Shown here in pieces: positions 34,933-43,977 of a stretch of 64,000 nucleotides of DNA. Position 1 is the stretch's first letter; each line of letters opens with the position of its first letter. The DNA is from JALYXI01 sp963716685 (GTDB taxonomy: Bacteria; Acidobacteriota; Terriglobia; Bryobacterales; Bryobacteraceae): NCBI GenBank assembly GCA_963716685.1, contig CAVQTR010000006.1, positions 62,001-126,000 of the forward strand. Reading direction: 5' to 3'. Position numbers and translations under genes: made by a program. Under the pieces are notes generated by a model, which saw only the letters and a list, made by a program, of their open reading frames with translations, did not search any database and was not told the DNA's origin.

Positions 34933-35996
34933 AGGCCGCCGAGCTGGATACCCCGGCGCTGCTCATCGATCTCGATATTTTCGAGCGCAACCTGCGGCGC
35001 GTGGCCGATTACGCCAACCAGCACAGCCTGCGCCTCAGGCCGCACACCAAAACACACAAGTCGCCGGAAGTCGCCGGCCGTCAGCTTGCGCTCGGAGCTG
35101 CGGGCCTGACCGTTGCCAAGGTGGGGGAAGCGGAAGTTCTGATGGAGAAACTGCCGCCCACCGATCTTCTGGTGGCCTTTCCGGTTTTCGGGGGACCGAA
35201 GATCGAGCGGCTCCGGCGCGTTGCCGCGAAGACGCCGGTCACTGTGGCGCTCGACAGTCTGGACGCCGCGCGGCAGCTGGAAGGCATCGAGGCGGGCGTA
35301 CTGATCGAGATCGATGTTGGTCTGGGCCGCGTGGGCGTCACTCCCGCGGAAGCGCTCGACCTCGCGCGCGAGGTTCGCCAGATCCGCGGCCTCCATTTTC
35401 GCGGCATCACGTTTTATCCCGGCCACATTAAGGATCAGGATCCCGAAGCGCTGGCGCGCCTCAGCCAGGACTTGGCGCGCACGGTCGACCAGTTCCGCCG
35501 CGCCGGCATGGCTCCGGAGATTGTCAGCGGCGGTTCCACACCCGCGCTGTTTCATTCGCACGAAGTGGAATGCCTAAACGAAATTCGCCCTGGCACCTAC
35601 GTCTTCAACGATCTGAACACGGTTGCCAGCGGAGCCTGCGCACTCGAAGATTGCGCCGCCTCGATTCTGGTCACTGTGGTTTCCACGCCGCGCGCCAACA
35701 CGGCCATTGTGGATGGCGGATCGAAGACTTTCTCTTCAGATCGGCTCAGCGGCTCGGGCGATGTCACCTTCGGTCGCGTGACCGAAGCGCCCGGTACGCG
35801 TTTTCACAAGATGAACGAAGAGCACGGGTTCCTGGATACCAGCGCGGCGGAGCACGGCTTCAAGGCGGGAGAAAAGCTGAGGGTTATTCCCAATCACGTT
35901 TGCGTGGCGGTGAATCTGCACGAAACGGTATACGGGATCAGAGGGGACGAAGTGGAGAGAAGTTGGAAGGTGGAAGGGAGGGGTAAGCTGCAGTAG
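34929..35996 (+). CDS. D-threonine aldolase / D-serine dehydratase-like PLP enzyme
   Basis: Fold-type III PLP enzyme (alanine-racemase-type barrel plus DSD1-like C-terminal domain), 355 residues. The PLP lysine is probably Lys41 in RLRPHTKTHKSPEVA. GITFYPGHIKD and VSGGSTPAL are conserved phosphate-binding segments. The C-terminal IPNHVCVAVNLHETV supplies the His and Cys that bind the divalent metal in this family. It should cleave a beta-hydroxy-D-amino acid (aldolase) or dehydrate D-serine; sequence alone does not decide which. It is coupled to the secreted protein gene by ATGA. Confidence 0.9.
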   Translation: MKAAELDTPALLIDLDIFERNLRRVADYANQHSLRLRPHTKTHKSPEVAGRQLALGAAGLTVAKVGEAEVLMEKLPPTDLLVAFPVFGGPKIERLRRVAAKTPVTVALDSLDAARQLEGIEAGVLIEIDVGLGRVGVTPAEALDLAREVRQIRGLHFRGITFYPGHIKDQDPEALARLSQDLARTVDQFRRAGMAPEIVSGGSTPALFHSHEVECLNEIRPGTYVFNDLNTVASGACALEDCAASILVTVVSTPRANTAIVDGGSKTFSSDRLSGSGDVTFGRVTEAPGTRFHKMNEEHGFLDTSAAEHGFKAGEKLRVIPNHVCVAVNLHETVYGIRGDEVERSWKVEGRGKLQ

Positions 35997-36021
35997 GCGC
36001 GGCCGCCCTCCCTTCCGAGAA

Positions 36022-36324
36022 TTACATTTTCACGCTGTTGACGGTGACGGTATCGCCTTCCAGATCGCCATTGATGGTGACCTTGTGGCCGGCATGCGCC
36101 ATTACCTTATCGGTGTTGGCAATCTTGTAGACTTTGTCGCCGACAACGAACACCGGCGCCGCTCCACCCTTGATGCACTTCTGCGCGCAGGCGGCATGAT
36201 CGGCGGAATCAGCCTTACCCTTGGAGGCGCAGGTTGCATCGGCAATATAGCCGGTCCACTCGCCGGCGAACGCACTCATTGCGGTGACGGACAGAAAAGC
36301 TGCGGAAACGAAAAATTTTTTCAT
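36022..36324 (-). CDS. Small secreted cysteine-containing protein
   Basis: A 100-residue exported protein. The signal peptide is about residues 1-20 (ending AMSAFA), followed by GEWTGYIADATCASKGK, then AACAQKCIKGGAAPVFVVGD and a small beta domain (VNGDLEGDTVTVNSV-like end). Three cysteines fall in a pattern (C, C-x3-C) repeated in many acidobacterial exported proteins of unknown role, perhaps an OB-like fold. A good AGGAGA ribosome-binding site precedes the ATG, and TATA-like boxes lie a little further upstream. It stands alone. Confidence 0.72.
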   Translation of the reverse strand: MKKFFVSAAFLSVTAMSAFAGEWTGYIADATCASKGKADSADHAACAQKCIKGGAAPVFVVGDKVYKIANTDKVMAHAGHKVTINGDLEGDTVTVNSVKM

Positions 36325-36404
36325 GTGTGTTCTCCTGTTATAACGCTGTATCGGACTCAGACTGACTATATCACCTATATAACGCTTGCTGGGCCGCGGC
36401 GGAT

Positions 36405-37481
36405 TTAACTTTTTCCCAGGCCCAGCTTTGTCTTTGCGTAAGTAAGGCCGCGTTCGAGATCCACGCGCTGCTGCTCCTGCAGAGCGGCCGTGTACTCCGC
36501 AGGCTTTTTCCCCGGCGTATCTTCGACAACCATGGCGCCCATATACGGATGTCCATGCTTCGCGAGATCCACGAACCGCGCGAACTCCGAGGCTGGCATG
36601 TGGGCGAAGTTCTTCCAGAAATCCTGCTCAAGGTAAGGCACGATCCGCGGCGGCCGGCCGGTGATGCTCTCCAGCTGCACCGGCGCATGCGGACACAGCT
36701 GCCGGTATTTCGCGAAGAACGCGGGGAAGTCGATCACACCGTCGCCCAGAGTGACCCACTGCGCGGCAGCGCCCTGCGGCACTTCGAACACGATGGAATC
36801 GCGCACATGCGTGGTGGCCACATAGGGGGCCAGCACCTCCAGCGTCGTCATAGGATCTTCCGCCACCCACATGGGGTTGCCGGTATCGAGACACGACGCG
36901 ACGAAATCCTTGCCCGATTCTTCGATGATGGTGCGCACCTCGCGCGCCTGCATATCGCCGGCGTGGTTCTCGAGCGCGATCTTAACACCGAGATCCTGCG
37001 CCTGCGATTTCATGGAGCGGAACACCTTGATGGTGGTCTCCATGCAGCGCGCCAGCTGGTCCGGGTCCTTGCGATCGTCCGAACTGCCCATGAAGCACCG
37101 CATCGCGTTTGCGCCGATGGCCTTCGCCACACGCAGACCTTCGGCCATCTGCTGCTCCACAGGCGGGCTGTTCTTCCTCCAGGATTTCGAAACCGGGCAG
37201 ATGCAGCCCATGCCGCCATCGAGGCGCATGCCGGCGCGTTCCGCATGCTCGCGAACCTGCTTCAGGTGCGCGGCATCGAGGCTCGCATAATCGTCCAGGC
37301 TCGAGATCTGGATGGTGTCGAGCTTCAGACCGGCCGCGAAATCGATCAGCTGCATGTCCTTCCAGCGGAATGCGCGCAGCGAATAGGTGTCGAAGCCCAG
37401 GCGAATGGGGGGAGTCTCCGCCGCGTCCGCAGCCATTGCTGGAAGCGCCGCCAGGGTCTGAAGAAATCCGCGCCTGTTCAC
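36405..37481 (-). CDS. Sugar phosphate isomerase/epimerase-like TIM-barrel protein, Tat-exported
   Basis: Xylose-isomerase-like TIM barrel (AP endonuclease 2 superfamily), 358 residues. The N-terminus MNRRGFLQTLAALPAMAADA is a twin-arginine signal. Barrel segments include IRLGFDTYSLRAF, KIALENHAGDMQAREV (a metal-ligand Glu is expected here) and CLDTGNPMWVAEDP, and a late QLESITGRPP. Substrates in this large family vary from inositol derivatives to keto-sugars. No transport or dehydrogenase partner is adjacent. Export of such enzymes is common in Acidobacteria and Planctomycetes. Confidence 0.87.
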   Translation of the reverse strand: MNRRGFLQTLAALPAMAADAAETPPIRLGFDTYSLRAFRWKDMQLIDFAAGLKLDTIQISSLDDYASLDAAHLKQVREHAERAGMRLDGGMGCICPVSKSWRKNSPPVEQQMAEGLRVAKAIGANAMRCFMGSSDDRKDPDQLARCMETTIKVFRSMKSQAQDLGVKIALENHAGDMQAREVRTIIEESGKDFVASCLDTGNPMWVAEDPMTTLEVLAPYVATTHVRDSIVFEVPQGAAAQWVTLGDGVIDFPAFFAKYRQLCPHAPVQLESITGRPPRIVPYLEQDFWKNFAHMPASEFARFVDLAKHGHPYMGAMVVEDTPGKKPAEYTAALQEQQRVDLERGLTYAKTKLGLGKS

Positions 37482-37506
37482 GCCTCAGTTGTATCACGCC
37501 GGCGCC

Positions 37507-38439
37507 GTGATCGATTATCCTCGAAGCATTCCCCTGGTTCGCGCTTTCGCCGCCGCCCTCGTGCTCGCGCTGTGCGCCGCGTTCGCGCTGATCGCGACGG
37601 CGCGCCCGACGCTCCACTGGCCGGACCGCCGTCCGGTGGGCGCTCTGTTTTTGGCTTCCACCGCGCATGTATCAGCGTCGAATCCGCGAGGCTGGTTCAA
37701 CAGTCCGGCGCTGGACGTACGCGGGGCAGCGGGCGCGGAACGCTTCCGTACGGCGCTGCTGGCCTATGCCGACCGCAGCATCGCGATTCTGAAGCAGACG
37801 AATTCGCAGGGTATGATCGTGTGGGATCTGGAGGGAGAAGAGTTCCCGCATAAGACGACATATATCGGCGATCCGCGTCTGCTGGCCGGGTTGGCTCCCG
37901 AACAGGCCGCCGCGGCCGATGAGTTCTTCCGGCGCTTTCGCGATGCGGGATTGCGGGTAGGTTTAACCGTGCGGCCGCAGCAGCTCACGTTCTCTTCCGG
38001 CGGGCAGCCGCACCAGAAGAACGTGAGCGATGACGGACGACTGCTGCTGGACAAGATCGACTATGCGCGCCGACGCTGGGGCGCCACCCTGTTCTATATC
38101 GATTCCAATGCCGGACCGCTGCTGCCCATGGAAGCTTCCCGGCTGCGCGACCTGGCGCGGCAGCGTCCGGACGTGCTACTGATTCCCGAACACCACGACC
38201 TGCGGTATTACAGCTTCAGCGCGCCCTACGCTTCGATGCAAAGGGGCGCTTCCACCACCGGCCGTCTGGTGCGGCTATTCTATCCCGATGCGTTTCAGGT
38301 GCTCTCGATTGCCGATTCCGGACGCGGCCGGGCCGAAATCGAAGCCGCGCGCGCGAACCGTGACATTCTGCTGTTTCCGGCGTGGTTCGCGGGACCGGCG
38401 GTCCGCCAGCTTACTGAAAGCGCATTCCGGCAAAACTAA
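37507..38439 (+). CDS. Membrane-anchored protein of unknown function, possibly a glycoside-hydrolase-like barrel
   Basis: About 310 residues. One N-terminal hydrophobic anchor is visible (LVRAFAAALVLALCAAFALI). The rest looks like a barrel domain: GMIVWDLEGEEFPHKTTYIG holds two acidic residues at a strand end, FYIDSNAGPLLPM holds another, and DVLLIPEHHDLRYYS is a likely strand-loop with His. This resembles putative glycoside hydrolases, but no family can be named. GTG 37507 is used as start; TTG 37489 is in frame. It is divergent from the isomerase and its end overlaps the Memo gene by 29 bases. Confidence 0.6.
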   Translation: MIDYPRSIPLVRAFAAALVLALCAAFALIATARPTLHWPDRRPVGALFLASTAHVSASNPRGWFNSPALDVRGAAGAERFRTALLAYADRSIAILKQTNSQGMIVWDLEGEEFPHKTTYIGDPRLLAGLAPEQAAAADEFFRRFRDAGLRVGLTVRPQQLTFSSGGQPHQKNVSDDGRLLLDKIDYARRRWGATLFYIDSNAGPLLPMEASRLRDLARQRPDVLLIPEHHDLRYYSFSAPYASMQRGASTTGRLVRLFYPDAFQVLSIADSGRGRAEIEAARANRDILLFPAWFAGPAVRQLTESAFRQN

Positions 38440-39610
38440 CCACGCTCTGCTCATCGATGTTCCACTGCTGATAATGCCGCAGCGTTCCGCGCGCTTCCGG
38501 CACGGCCTTCATGAAAGTGTAAACCGGGGACGAGCCGCACCACTTCAGATCATCGCGGTTCTCCCGCACCAGTTCCCAGAAGCCGCGCGCGTCGCCCGCA
38601 TTCATGCGTTCAATGCGGCGCTCATCACGCTCGGCCACGGTCCTCATTCGGTCTTCATTCGCGCGGGCAGTAAATTCGTCTCCGTAGCGCCGCCCCATGT
38701 GCGCCATATCGATCCCGAGCACCCACACCAGCCGCTCGCGCTCGCGTGCGTGGATTTCGCCCAGCGCCTCGAGGAACCGGGCCACGCCTTCGTTCTCCTC
38801 CGGCAGGCCGCCGCGATAAATGCTGTGCGCGTAAGAGCCGCACAGGATCGGCAGCACCCGAATCTCCGGCCCAAAGAGCGATTGCAGGAAGACCACCTGG
38901 AACTCGATGGAGTGCTCAATTGCGTGGCAGTAGTCCTCCATCAGAGCCGCTGGCTGGCCGGCCAGTTCCTCGATCAGATCGCCGGCGGGCCTGGTCTCTC
39001 CGAAGGGCGTGGTGTAGGGCTTGCGCGTTAAGCCGAAGCGGTCCGCCGCGCCGTAGTGCGACGTTCCCAGGATCACAAAGGTCCGGTCGCGCAGCTCCGG
39101 CCCCAGCGCGGTATACGCGGCGCGGTAGCTTTCCCAGCCGCCGGATGGACTAACGTGCGGCGCGGCGATGGCGAGCGGCGCGGGACCTTCTTCGGGAGTG
39201 CCGATGCGCTGCCGCATCAGATCGCTCAGCTCCGCGGCATCTTCCGGGTAAGCCGAACCCGCGTGTGCCGGCAGGCGGGCGGGACTCTCCGCAAATTCGC
39301 GCTGCCGCTCCTCCCGCATCCGCGCAAACGCTTCGTCCTGCAGAAACCCGCTTTGCGAAAGCACGCGCCGCAGATGTTCGGCGATCGCGCCGACATCCAG
39401 CTGCCCGGTGAGTTCCACGAGCCGGGCGCGCAGATCCAGCTCGGTTTGCGCGCCATCGAAACAGACCAGCGCCTGCACCAGCGCGGGAGGAATCACCAGC
39501 ACCGCTTCGGAATACTGCAGGGAATCGCGAATCAGCAGACCCGGCCGGTCTTCCACCGGCGAGGGCATGAAGTCCAGATCCATTCGCAGCCGCGGCAGCG
39601 TTTCGGCCAT
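38411..39610 (-). CDS. Memo-family protein (AmmeMemoRadiSam system protein B-like) with N-terminal extension
   Basis: The C-terminal 260 residues are a Memo/AmmB dioxygenase-like fold. AIAAPHVSPSGGWESYRAAY starts it; TFVILGTSHYGAADRFGL, YCHAIEHSIEFQVVFLQSL and VLGIDMAHMGRRYGD supply the conserved His/Glu/Asp residues. The first 130 residues are an extension (SLQYSEAVLVIPPALVQALV, LTGQLDVGAIAEHLRRVL), possibly a PqqD-like or winged-helix domain. The partner AmmA and radical-SAM AmmS genes are not in the window. It is the last of four co-oriented genes beginning with cysE. Confidence 0.83.
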   Translation of the reverse strand: MAETLPRLRMDLDFMPSPVEDRPGLLIRDSLQYSEAVLVIPPALVQALVCFDGAQTELDLRARLVELTGQLDVGAIAEHLRRVLSQSGFLQDEAFARMREERQREFAESPARLPAHAGSAYPEDAAELSDLMRQRIGTPEEGPAPLAIAAPHVSPSGGWESYRAAYTALGPELRDRTFVILGTSHYGAADRFGLTRKPYTTPFGETRPAGDLIEELAGQPAALMEDYCHAIEHSIEFQVVFLQSLFGPEIRVLPILCGSYAHSIYRGGLPEENEGVARFLEALGEIHARERERLVWVLGIDMAHMGRRYGDEFTARANEDRMRTVAERDERRIERMNAGDARGFWELVRENRDDLKWCGSSPVYTFMKAVPEARGTLRHYQQWNIDEQSVVSFAGMRFQ

Positions 39611-39639
39611 CCCTTAGTTCAACACGGCGGGGCTGCTGG

Positions 39640-40119
39640 TCACTTTCGGTAACCCGCGCAAGTCGCAGTATCCTCACACTGCAGGACGACGAAGAGTTCG
39701 GAGCGGATCTTCCACTCGGTTCCCATCTGCCGCCACATTGCCAGATAAGTGCCGGTGTAAGCGCGCCTGCCATTCGGCAGCGTGGCGATCCAGTGGCCGT
39801 GTTCGGCGGCGACGGGCGCCATCGACGAGATGTCGACTTGATCCGCTATGCGCTGGTAGCGGACGGCATTGGGGTTCCGGAAATCCGCCCCGACAACCTC
39901 CAGATACGCCTGCCGTGAGGAGACCAGGACGCCGTTGCCGCGGACCATCACGAAGTCAGGTGCCAGACTGGAGCCAAAGGCCTGAAGATCATGCGACGCC
40001 AGTGCCTGATTCGAGCGCTCGCGGGTGTGGCGGATCTGCGAGGCCGCATCGGGTGTGTTCTGTGCCGCGAGCGTCGTGAGTCCTGTCGCCAGCAGTAGAG
40101 CGAGTCGGATTCCTGTCAT
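39640..40119 (-). CDS. DUF4440 / SnoaL-like secreted protein
   Basis: A 159-residue protein with a signal peptide (RLALLLATGLTTLAA). It then has an NTF2-like cone: RHTRERSNQALASHDLQAFG, LAPDFVMVRGNGVLVSSRQA and YTGTYLAMWRQMGTEWKIRS. The last two match the family signature of a short strand with W and a following basic turn. DUF4440 proteins bind small ligands or act as ketosteroid-isomerase-like enzymes; the ligand is unknown. It lies between the metalloprotease and Memo genes on the same strand with short gaps. Confidence 0.78.
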   Translation of the reverse strand: MTGIRLALLLATGLTTLAAQNTPDAASQIRHTRERSNQALASHDLQAFGSSLAPDFVMVRGNGVLVSSRQAYLEVVGADFRNPNAVRYQRIADQVDISSMAPVAAEHGHWIATLPNGRRAYTGTYLAMWRQMGTEWKIRSELFVVLQCEDTATCAGYRK

Positions 40120-40128
40120 CCGCCTACG

Positions 40129-40722
40129 TTACCGCGCGCGCAGCGCATCGGCCAGGGCCGCACGGTCCGCATCCGAAAGACCGGCGCTCCCGCGAATATC
40201 GCTGCGCTTCGCAATGGTCTGGCGATACCGTCCAAAGTAAGCCGGCACATCGCCGCCGTACTGGAAGGAGTACATGATGTCGGCAAACGCGCGCGTGTGG
40301 GCCAGACCCAGCGCGTGCCCGGTCTCATGCAGGCAAGTGAGATAAACAATCGCATCGCGCATCAGCGGGTCGCCTTCCACGCCGGCGATTGAGGGAAGCA
40401 CGAAAACCTCCGCGCCGCGCTCGCCGTGCACCAGAACCGGTCTCGCTTCGCCGTAAAGCTGACCGCGCGCGTTGGCCCAGTAGAGGCGCAGCCGCGCATC
40501 ATTCTCGCTTTTGGCGGGTGCAATCTGCAGCGCGCCGGCCGCGGATTTCTGCCACGCTTCCAGAGCCCAGACGCCCAGTTCGGTATCGCCCGCGTGGCAT
40601 CCCGAGGCTTGCGCGATTTCCGGGGTGCAGGGCTGAATCCAGTACGTCCACCGCTGCGGGGCGGCCGCGCTGACCGGCAAACTCAAGGCCAGCCAGAAGG
40701 CGCCCGCGAGCCACGCCCTCAC
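40129..40722 (-). CDS. Secreted matrixin-like zinc metalloprotease
   Basis: A 197-residue metzincin-type protease. An N-terminal signal peptide (FWLALSLPVSAAA) is followed by a short propeptide-like region. The zinc site HETGHALGLAH has its ligands at His132, His136 and His142 with general base Glu133, and DIMYSF provides the Met-turn (Met150). The size suggests a catalytic domain only. The GTG start overlaps the cysE stop (GTGA), so the two are co-translated despite unrelated roles. The substrate is unknown. Confidence 0.85.
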   Translation of the reverse strand: MRAWLAGAFWLALSLPVSAAAPQRWTYWIQPCTPEIAQASGCHAGDTELGVWALEAWQKSAAGALQIAPAKSENDARLRLYWANARGQLYGEARPVLVHGERGAEVFVLPSIAGVEGDPLMRDAIVYLTCLHETGHALGLAHTRAFADIMYSFQYGGDVPAYFGRYRQTIAKRSDIRGSAGLSDADRAALADALRAR

Positions 40723-41375
40723 CGCTCCGCTATCTCCGCCTGCGTCCGGTCGAGCATCAGCTTTACCATTTCTTCCAGTTCGGTGACGCGCTGCCGCAAA
40801 TCTTCGCGCTCCTGCCCTTCCGGATCCGGCAACCGTCCGTGCTCGAGCGGACTGCCCTCCACGCGGGAACGAACCACGCGCCCCGGGACGCCCACCACCG
40901 TCGAGTGATCAGGCACCGAATGCACCACCACCGAACCGGCCCCGATTTTGACGTGATTGCCAATCACGATATCGCCCAGTACCTTCGCGCCGGACCCCAC
41001 CACGACGTGGTTCCCCAGCGTGGGGTGCCGCTTGCCTCGCTGATTGCCGGTGCCGCCCAACGTGACATTCTGGTAGAGCAACACGTCGTCGCCGATCTCA
41101 GCCGTCTCGCCAATTACCACGCCCATTCCGTGATCGATGAAAAACCGGCGCCCGATGCTTGCCCCCGGATGAATTTCCACCCCAGTCAGGAAGCGCGCGC
41201 CCGCCGAGATGATCCGCGCCAGCAGATACAATCCGGATCGGTAGAACCGATGCGCCACCCTGTGCCACAGCACCGCATGGAAACCCGGATAACACAATAC
41301 AATTTCGAGCGTACTGCGCGCCGCGGGATCCTCCCGGAAAATGGTGTCGATCTGCTCTCGGATAGCGCCCGGCAT
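40719..41375 (-). CDS. cysE: Serine O-acetyltransferase
   Basis: First step of cysteine synthesis from serine, acetyl-CoA to O-acetylserine. The left-handed beta-helix hexapeptide region runs from IHPGASIGRRFFIDHGMGVV to KIGAGSVVVHSVP. ETAEIGDDVLLYQNVTLGGT and GKRHPTLGNHVVVGSGAKVL hold the conserved His residues. The N-terminal helical part is short, as in the EpsC type rather than E. coli CysE. A C-terminal tail (EEMVKLMLDRTQAEIAER) may form a coiled coil. First of four same-strand genes with the metalloprotease, DUF4440 and Memo genes. Confidence 0.93.
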   Translation of the reverse strand: MPGAIREQIDTIFREDPAARSTLEIVLCYPGFHAVLWHRVAHRFYRSGLYLLARIISAGARFLTGVEIHPGASIGRRFFIDHGMGVVIGETAEIGDDVLLYQNVTLGGTGNQRGKRHPTLGNHVVVGSGAKVLGDIVIGNHVKIGAGSVVVHSVPDHSTVVGVPGRVVRSRVEGSPLEHGRLPDPEGQEREDLRQRVTELEEMVKLMLDRTQAEIAER

Positions 41376-41464
41376 GCCGTATTAGGTTTGTTAGACGCTG
41401 GCGTGGCACTTCGGATTCCGAACCGGCCTCTGAAAAGTGAAAAACCGCGGGGGCAAGCCGCCTT

Positions 41465-42751
41465 TTGAACGCCTTTTGGCAGCTTTTACGGTGCAATCGC
41501 AATTACCGCTACACCTGGCTCGGGCAGGTGGTCAGCGAGATTGGCGACCATTTCAACAGCATCGCGGTGCTTAGCCTGACGCTTCACCTGACCGGCTCGG
41601 GACTTGCGGTGGGCGGCGTGATGATCGCGCGGGTGCTTCCTTCTATCCTGGCCGGTCCGTTCGCAGGAGTGCTCCTGGACCGCCTGGATCGCCGCATCAT
41701 CATGATTCTGAGCGATCTGGTGCGCTCCGTGATTGCCGCCGCATTTGTTCTGATCCTGACGCACCAGCAGCACTGGCTGCTGTACCTGCTGAGCGGTTTG
41801 CTGACGTTTGCCTCGCCCTTTTTTACGAGTGGGCGCTCCGCCATCCTGCCGCGTATCGCCAGCCCGGAAGAGCTGCACACGGCCAACGCCCTTACTCAGA
41901 CAACCGCCTGGCTGACGCTTTCCATCGGGACCATGCTGGGCGGCATGAGCACGATGCAGTTCGGTTACAAATCCGCGTTTTACTTAAACGCCGGGTCGTT
42001 TCTGTTCAGCGCGTGGGCCATCTGGCGCGTCACCGGGACGTTCCTGCCAGCCGCGTTCGGCACGCATTCGCCCGGCCCCAAAGCCTTCTGGGAAGACTTC
42101 ACGGCCAGCCTCCGTTATATGCGCTCGGAGCCGCTGATCCTCGCGGTCGGCCTCGCAGGCGTGGGCTGGGCCAGTGGCGGCGGCGCGGCGCAGGTGCTGT
42201 TTACTCTGTTCGGCGAGCTGGTGTACCGGCGCGGACCGGCGGGCATCGGGCTCATCTGGGGTTCCGCCGGGATTGGCCTGGTATTGGGCGGGCTAATCGG
42301 CCACTCGCTCGGAAAGCGCCTGGAATTCGAGCAATACAAACGCACGGTATCCGTTTGCTTCTTCGTCCACGGAGTTTCGTACATCCTGTTCGCCCTGGTC
42401 CCCAGCCTGGCCGGTGCGCTGTTTCTGATCGCGCTCTCCCGCGTCGCCATGGGCATCAACAACGTGCTGAACCGGACCGCGCTGCTCACCCACGTTCCCG
42501 ACCATTTCCGGGGACGCGTGTTCACCACGGTAGACACCATGACCAACGTCACGATGATCTTTTCACTCTCGGCCGCGGGGGTCGCGACCGGTCATGCCAG
42601 CATTCGCACTGTGGGCGCGCTGGCCGGCATCCTGAGTACCGTCACCACGCTCTTCTGGGCGTGGGCGGATTTCAGAGGAAAACTTCCCGAGCCGCTTTCA
42701 CGGGTGCGCGGCGCGGATTCCGATCGCGAGAGTCCGGTCAGCTCGCCCTAA
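41465..42751 (+). CDS. MFS exporter, EntS/MFS_3-like
   Basis: A 428-residue permease of about 12 helices in the inner membrane. It starts LRCNRNYRYTWLGQVVSEIG and has the MFS loop signature GVLLDRLDRRIIMILSDLVR. The second half begins near KRLEFEQYKRTVSVCFFVHG. The closest recognisable group is the enterobactin-exporter-like MFS_3; the cargo is not known. The start is TTG 41465 with no strong ribosome-binding site. It lies alone between cysE and the esterase gene, in the opposite orientation to both. Confidence 0.85.
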   Translation: MNAFWQLLRCNRNYRYTWLGQVVSEIGDHFNSIAVLSLTLHLTGSGLAVGGVMIARVLPSILAGPFAGVLLDRLDRRIIMILSDLVRSVIAAAFVLILTHQQHWLLYLLSGLLTFASPFFTSGRSAILPRIASPEELHTANALTQTTAWLTLSIGTMLGGMSTMQFGYKSAFYLNAGSFLFSAWAIWRVTGTFLPAAFGTHSPGPKAFWEDFTASLRYMRSEPLILAVGLAGVGWASGGGAAQVLFTLFGELVYRRGPAGIGLIWGSAGIGLVLGGLIGHSLGKRLEFEQYKRTVSVCFFVHGVSYILFALVPSLAGALFLIALSRVAMGINNVLNRTALLTHVPDHFRGRVFTTVDTMTNVTMIFSLSAAGVATGHASIRTVGALAGILSTVTTLFWAWADFRGKLPEPLSRVRGADSDRESPVSSP

Positions 42752-42760
42752 GCAGGGCGG

Positions 42761-43903
42761 TTATTTCCCTTTGCTCTTGTAACCCTGCCAGACGTACTCC
42801 AGCGCTTCCGGCAGCGTCTGCTGTTTCACCGTGCGGTCCGTGTGGCCGGCGTTTACCGCGAACACGAACTGGTAGTGATAGCCCTTGGCTGCCAGAACCT
42901 TGGCCATGTTCTCATTGGCAACCACCCAGTCGTGCATGTTGTCGCCCATGGGATTCGGATTGAAGTTGTCGCGGTCGCCCACTTCCATCCACAGACGAAT
43001 GGGCTTCTTCGGGCTGTTGGGAATCAGCTTTTCGTGGAACTCCCACGCGCCGTGCGGGTTCGCCGGGCTGGACGGCCACTGCTGGTTCACATATGTCCCC
43101 GAGTAAGTAAGCACGCGGTGATACCACTCCGGGTGATACCAGGCCATGATCAGCGCGGCCGACCCGCCGGAGCTGCCGCCCATGGTCGCCCGGCCTTCGG
43201 GATCCTTCGTCAGCTTTACGTTGCACTGCTTCTCGACGTAGGGCAGCACTTCCTTCTCGACAAACTCCGCGTACAGGCCCGACATGGTGTCGTACTCCAG
43301 GCCGCGCTCGCTTCCCTGGGCATCACCGCTGCCGTTGCCGATGGAAATCGCAACCATTGCCGGCACCTTCTTATCGGCAATCAGATTATCCAGAGCAGTG
43401 AACAGCGCTTTGTCCGGGCCGTCCGCTCCCACGATGAAAGGCGCGGCGGTTCCAGGCACATACTGTTTTGGAACATACACGGACAGCTTGCGCGTATACG
43501 GGGCCGGGTGACTGGTGGTCACGATGATCTTCGCCGGATCGTTCGGGTCGGGCGTGCCGAATGTATTCGGCTCGCGCGCGATGCCGGGATAAATTTTGCT
43601 GTCCTTCGATTCCATGGTCAGGTTGTAGACCATTCCCTGCGGCACGCCTTCGCGCACAGTCATTTCCGGCGCGGGATTGTGCGTCGGCCCCAGGATGAAG
43701 TTTCCGTCGGCATTCGGCGGGGGCAGCGTGCCGTCCGGCAAATCCTTCGCCTGGACATAGCCGGGAGTGTGGGCATCGCGCGTGGGCGGAGCGCGGCGTG
43801 CCGGACGCGCGGGGGCGCCCGCGGGCGGCGGCGTCTGGGCCACTGCGGAAACAAAACCAGAGGTGAACGTAATCAGGAACGCGGTACTCAGAAGACGGGT
43901 CAT
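42761..43903 (-). CDS. Exported esterase (esterase D/Fes-like alpha/beta hydrolase)
   Basis: A 380-residue exported hydrolase. Signal peptide LSTAFLITFTSGFVSAVA, then a Pro/Ala-rich linker and the catalytic domain. The nucleophile elbow is ATMGGSSGGSAALIMAW. The acid is probably in WMEVGDRDNFN and the base in FAVNAGHTDRTV. Family members cut xylan- or siderophore-linked esters. Start 43903 is preferred to 43936 because AAGGA lies 7 bases before it and the signal peptide then begins at MTRLL. Single-gene unit, convergent with the MFS gene. Confidence 0.87.
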   Translation of the reverse strand: MTRLLSTAFLITFTSGFVSAVAQTPPPAGAPARPARRAPPTRDAHTPGYVQAKDLPDGTLPPPNADGNFILGPTHNPAPEMTVREGVPQGMVYNLTMESKDSKIYPGIAREPNTFGTPDPNDPAKIIVTTSHPAPYTRKLSVYVPKQYVPGTAAPFIVGADGPDKALFTALDNLIADKKVPAMVAISIGNGSGDAQGSERGLEYDTMSGLYAEFVEKEVLPYVEKQCNVKLTKDPEGRATMGGSSGGSAALIMAWYHPEWYHRVLTYSGTYVNQQWPSSPANPHGAWEFHEKLIPNSPKKPIRLWMEVGDRDNFNPNPMGDNMHDWVVANENMAKVLAAKGYHYQFVFAVNAGHTDRTVKQQTLPEALEYVWQGYKSKGK

Positions 43904-43977
43904 GAGAAATCCTTTTTTAGCGGGGCAGCTCGGCAATCACCACCGATCTTATCTCAAGAGCGCACGAGCGCCGCACC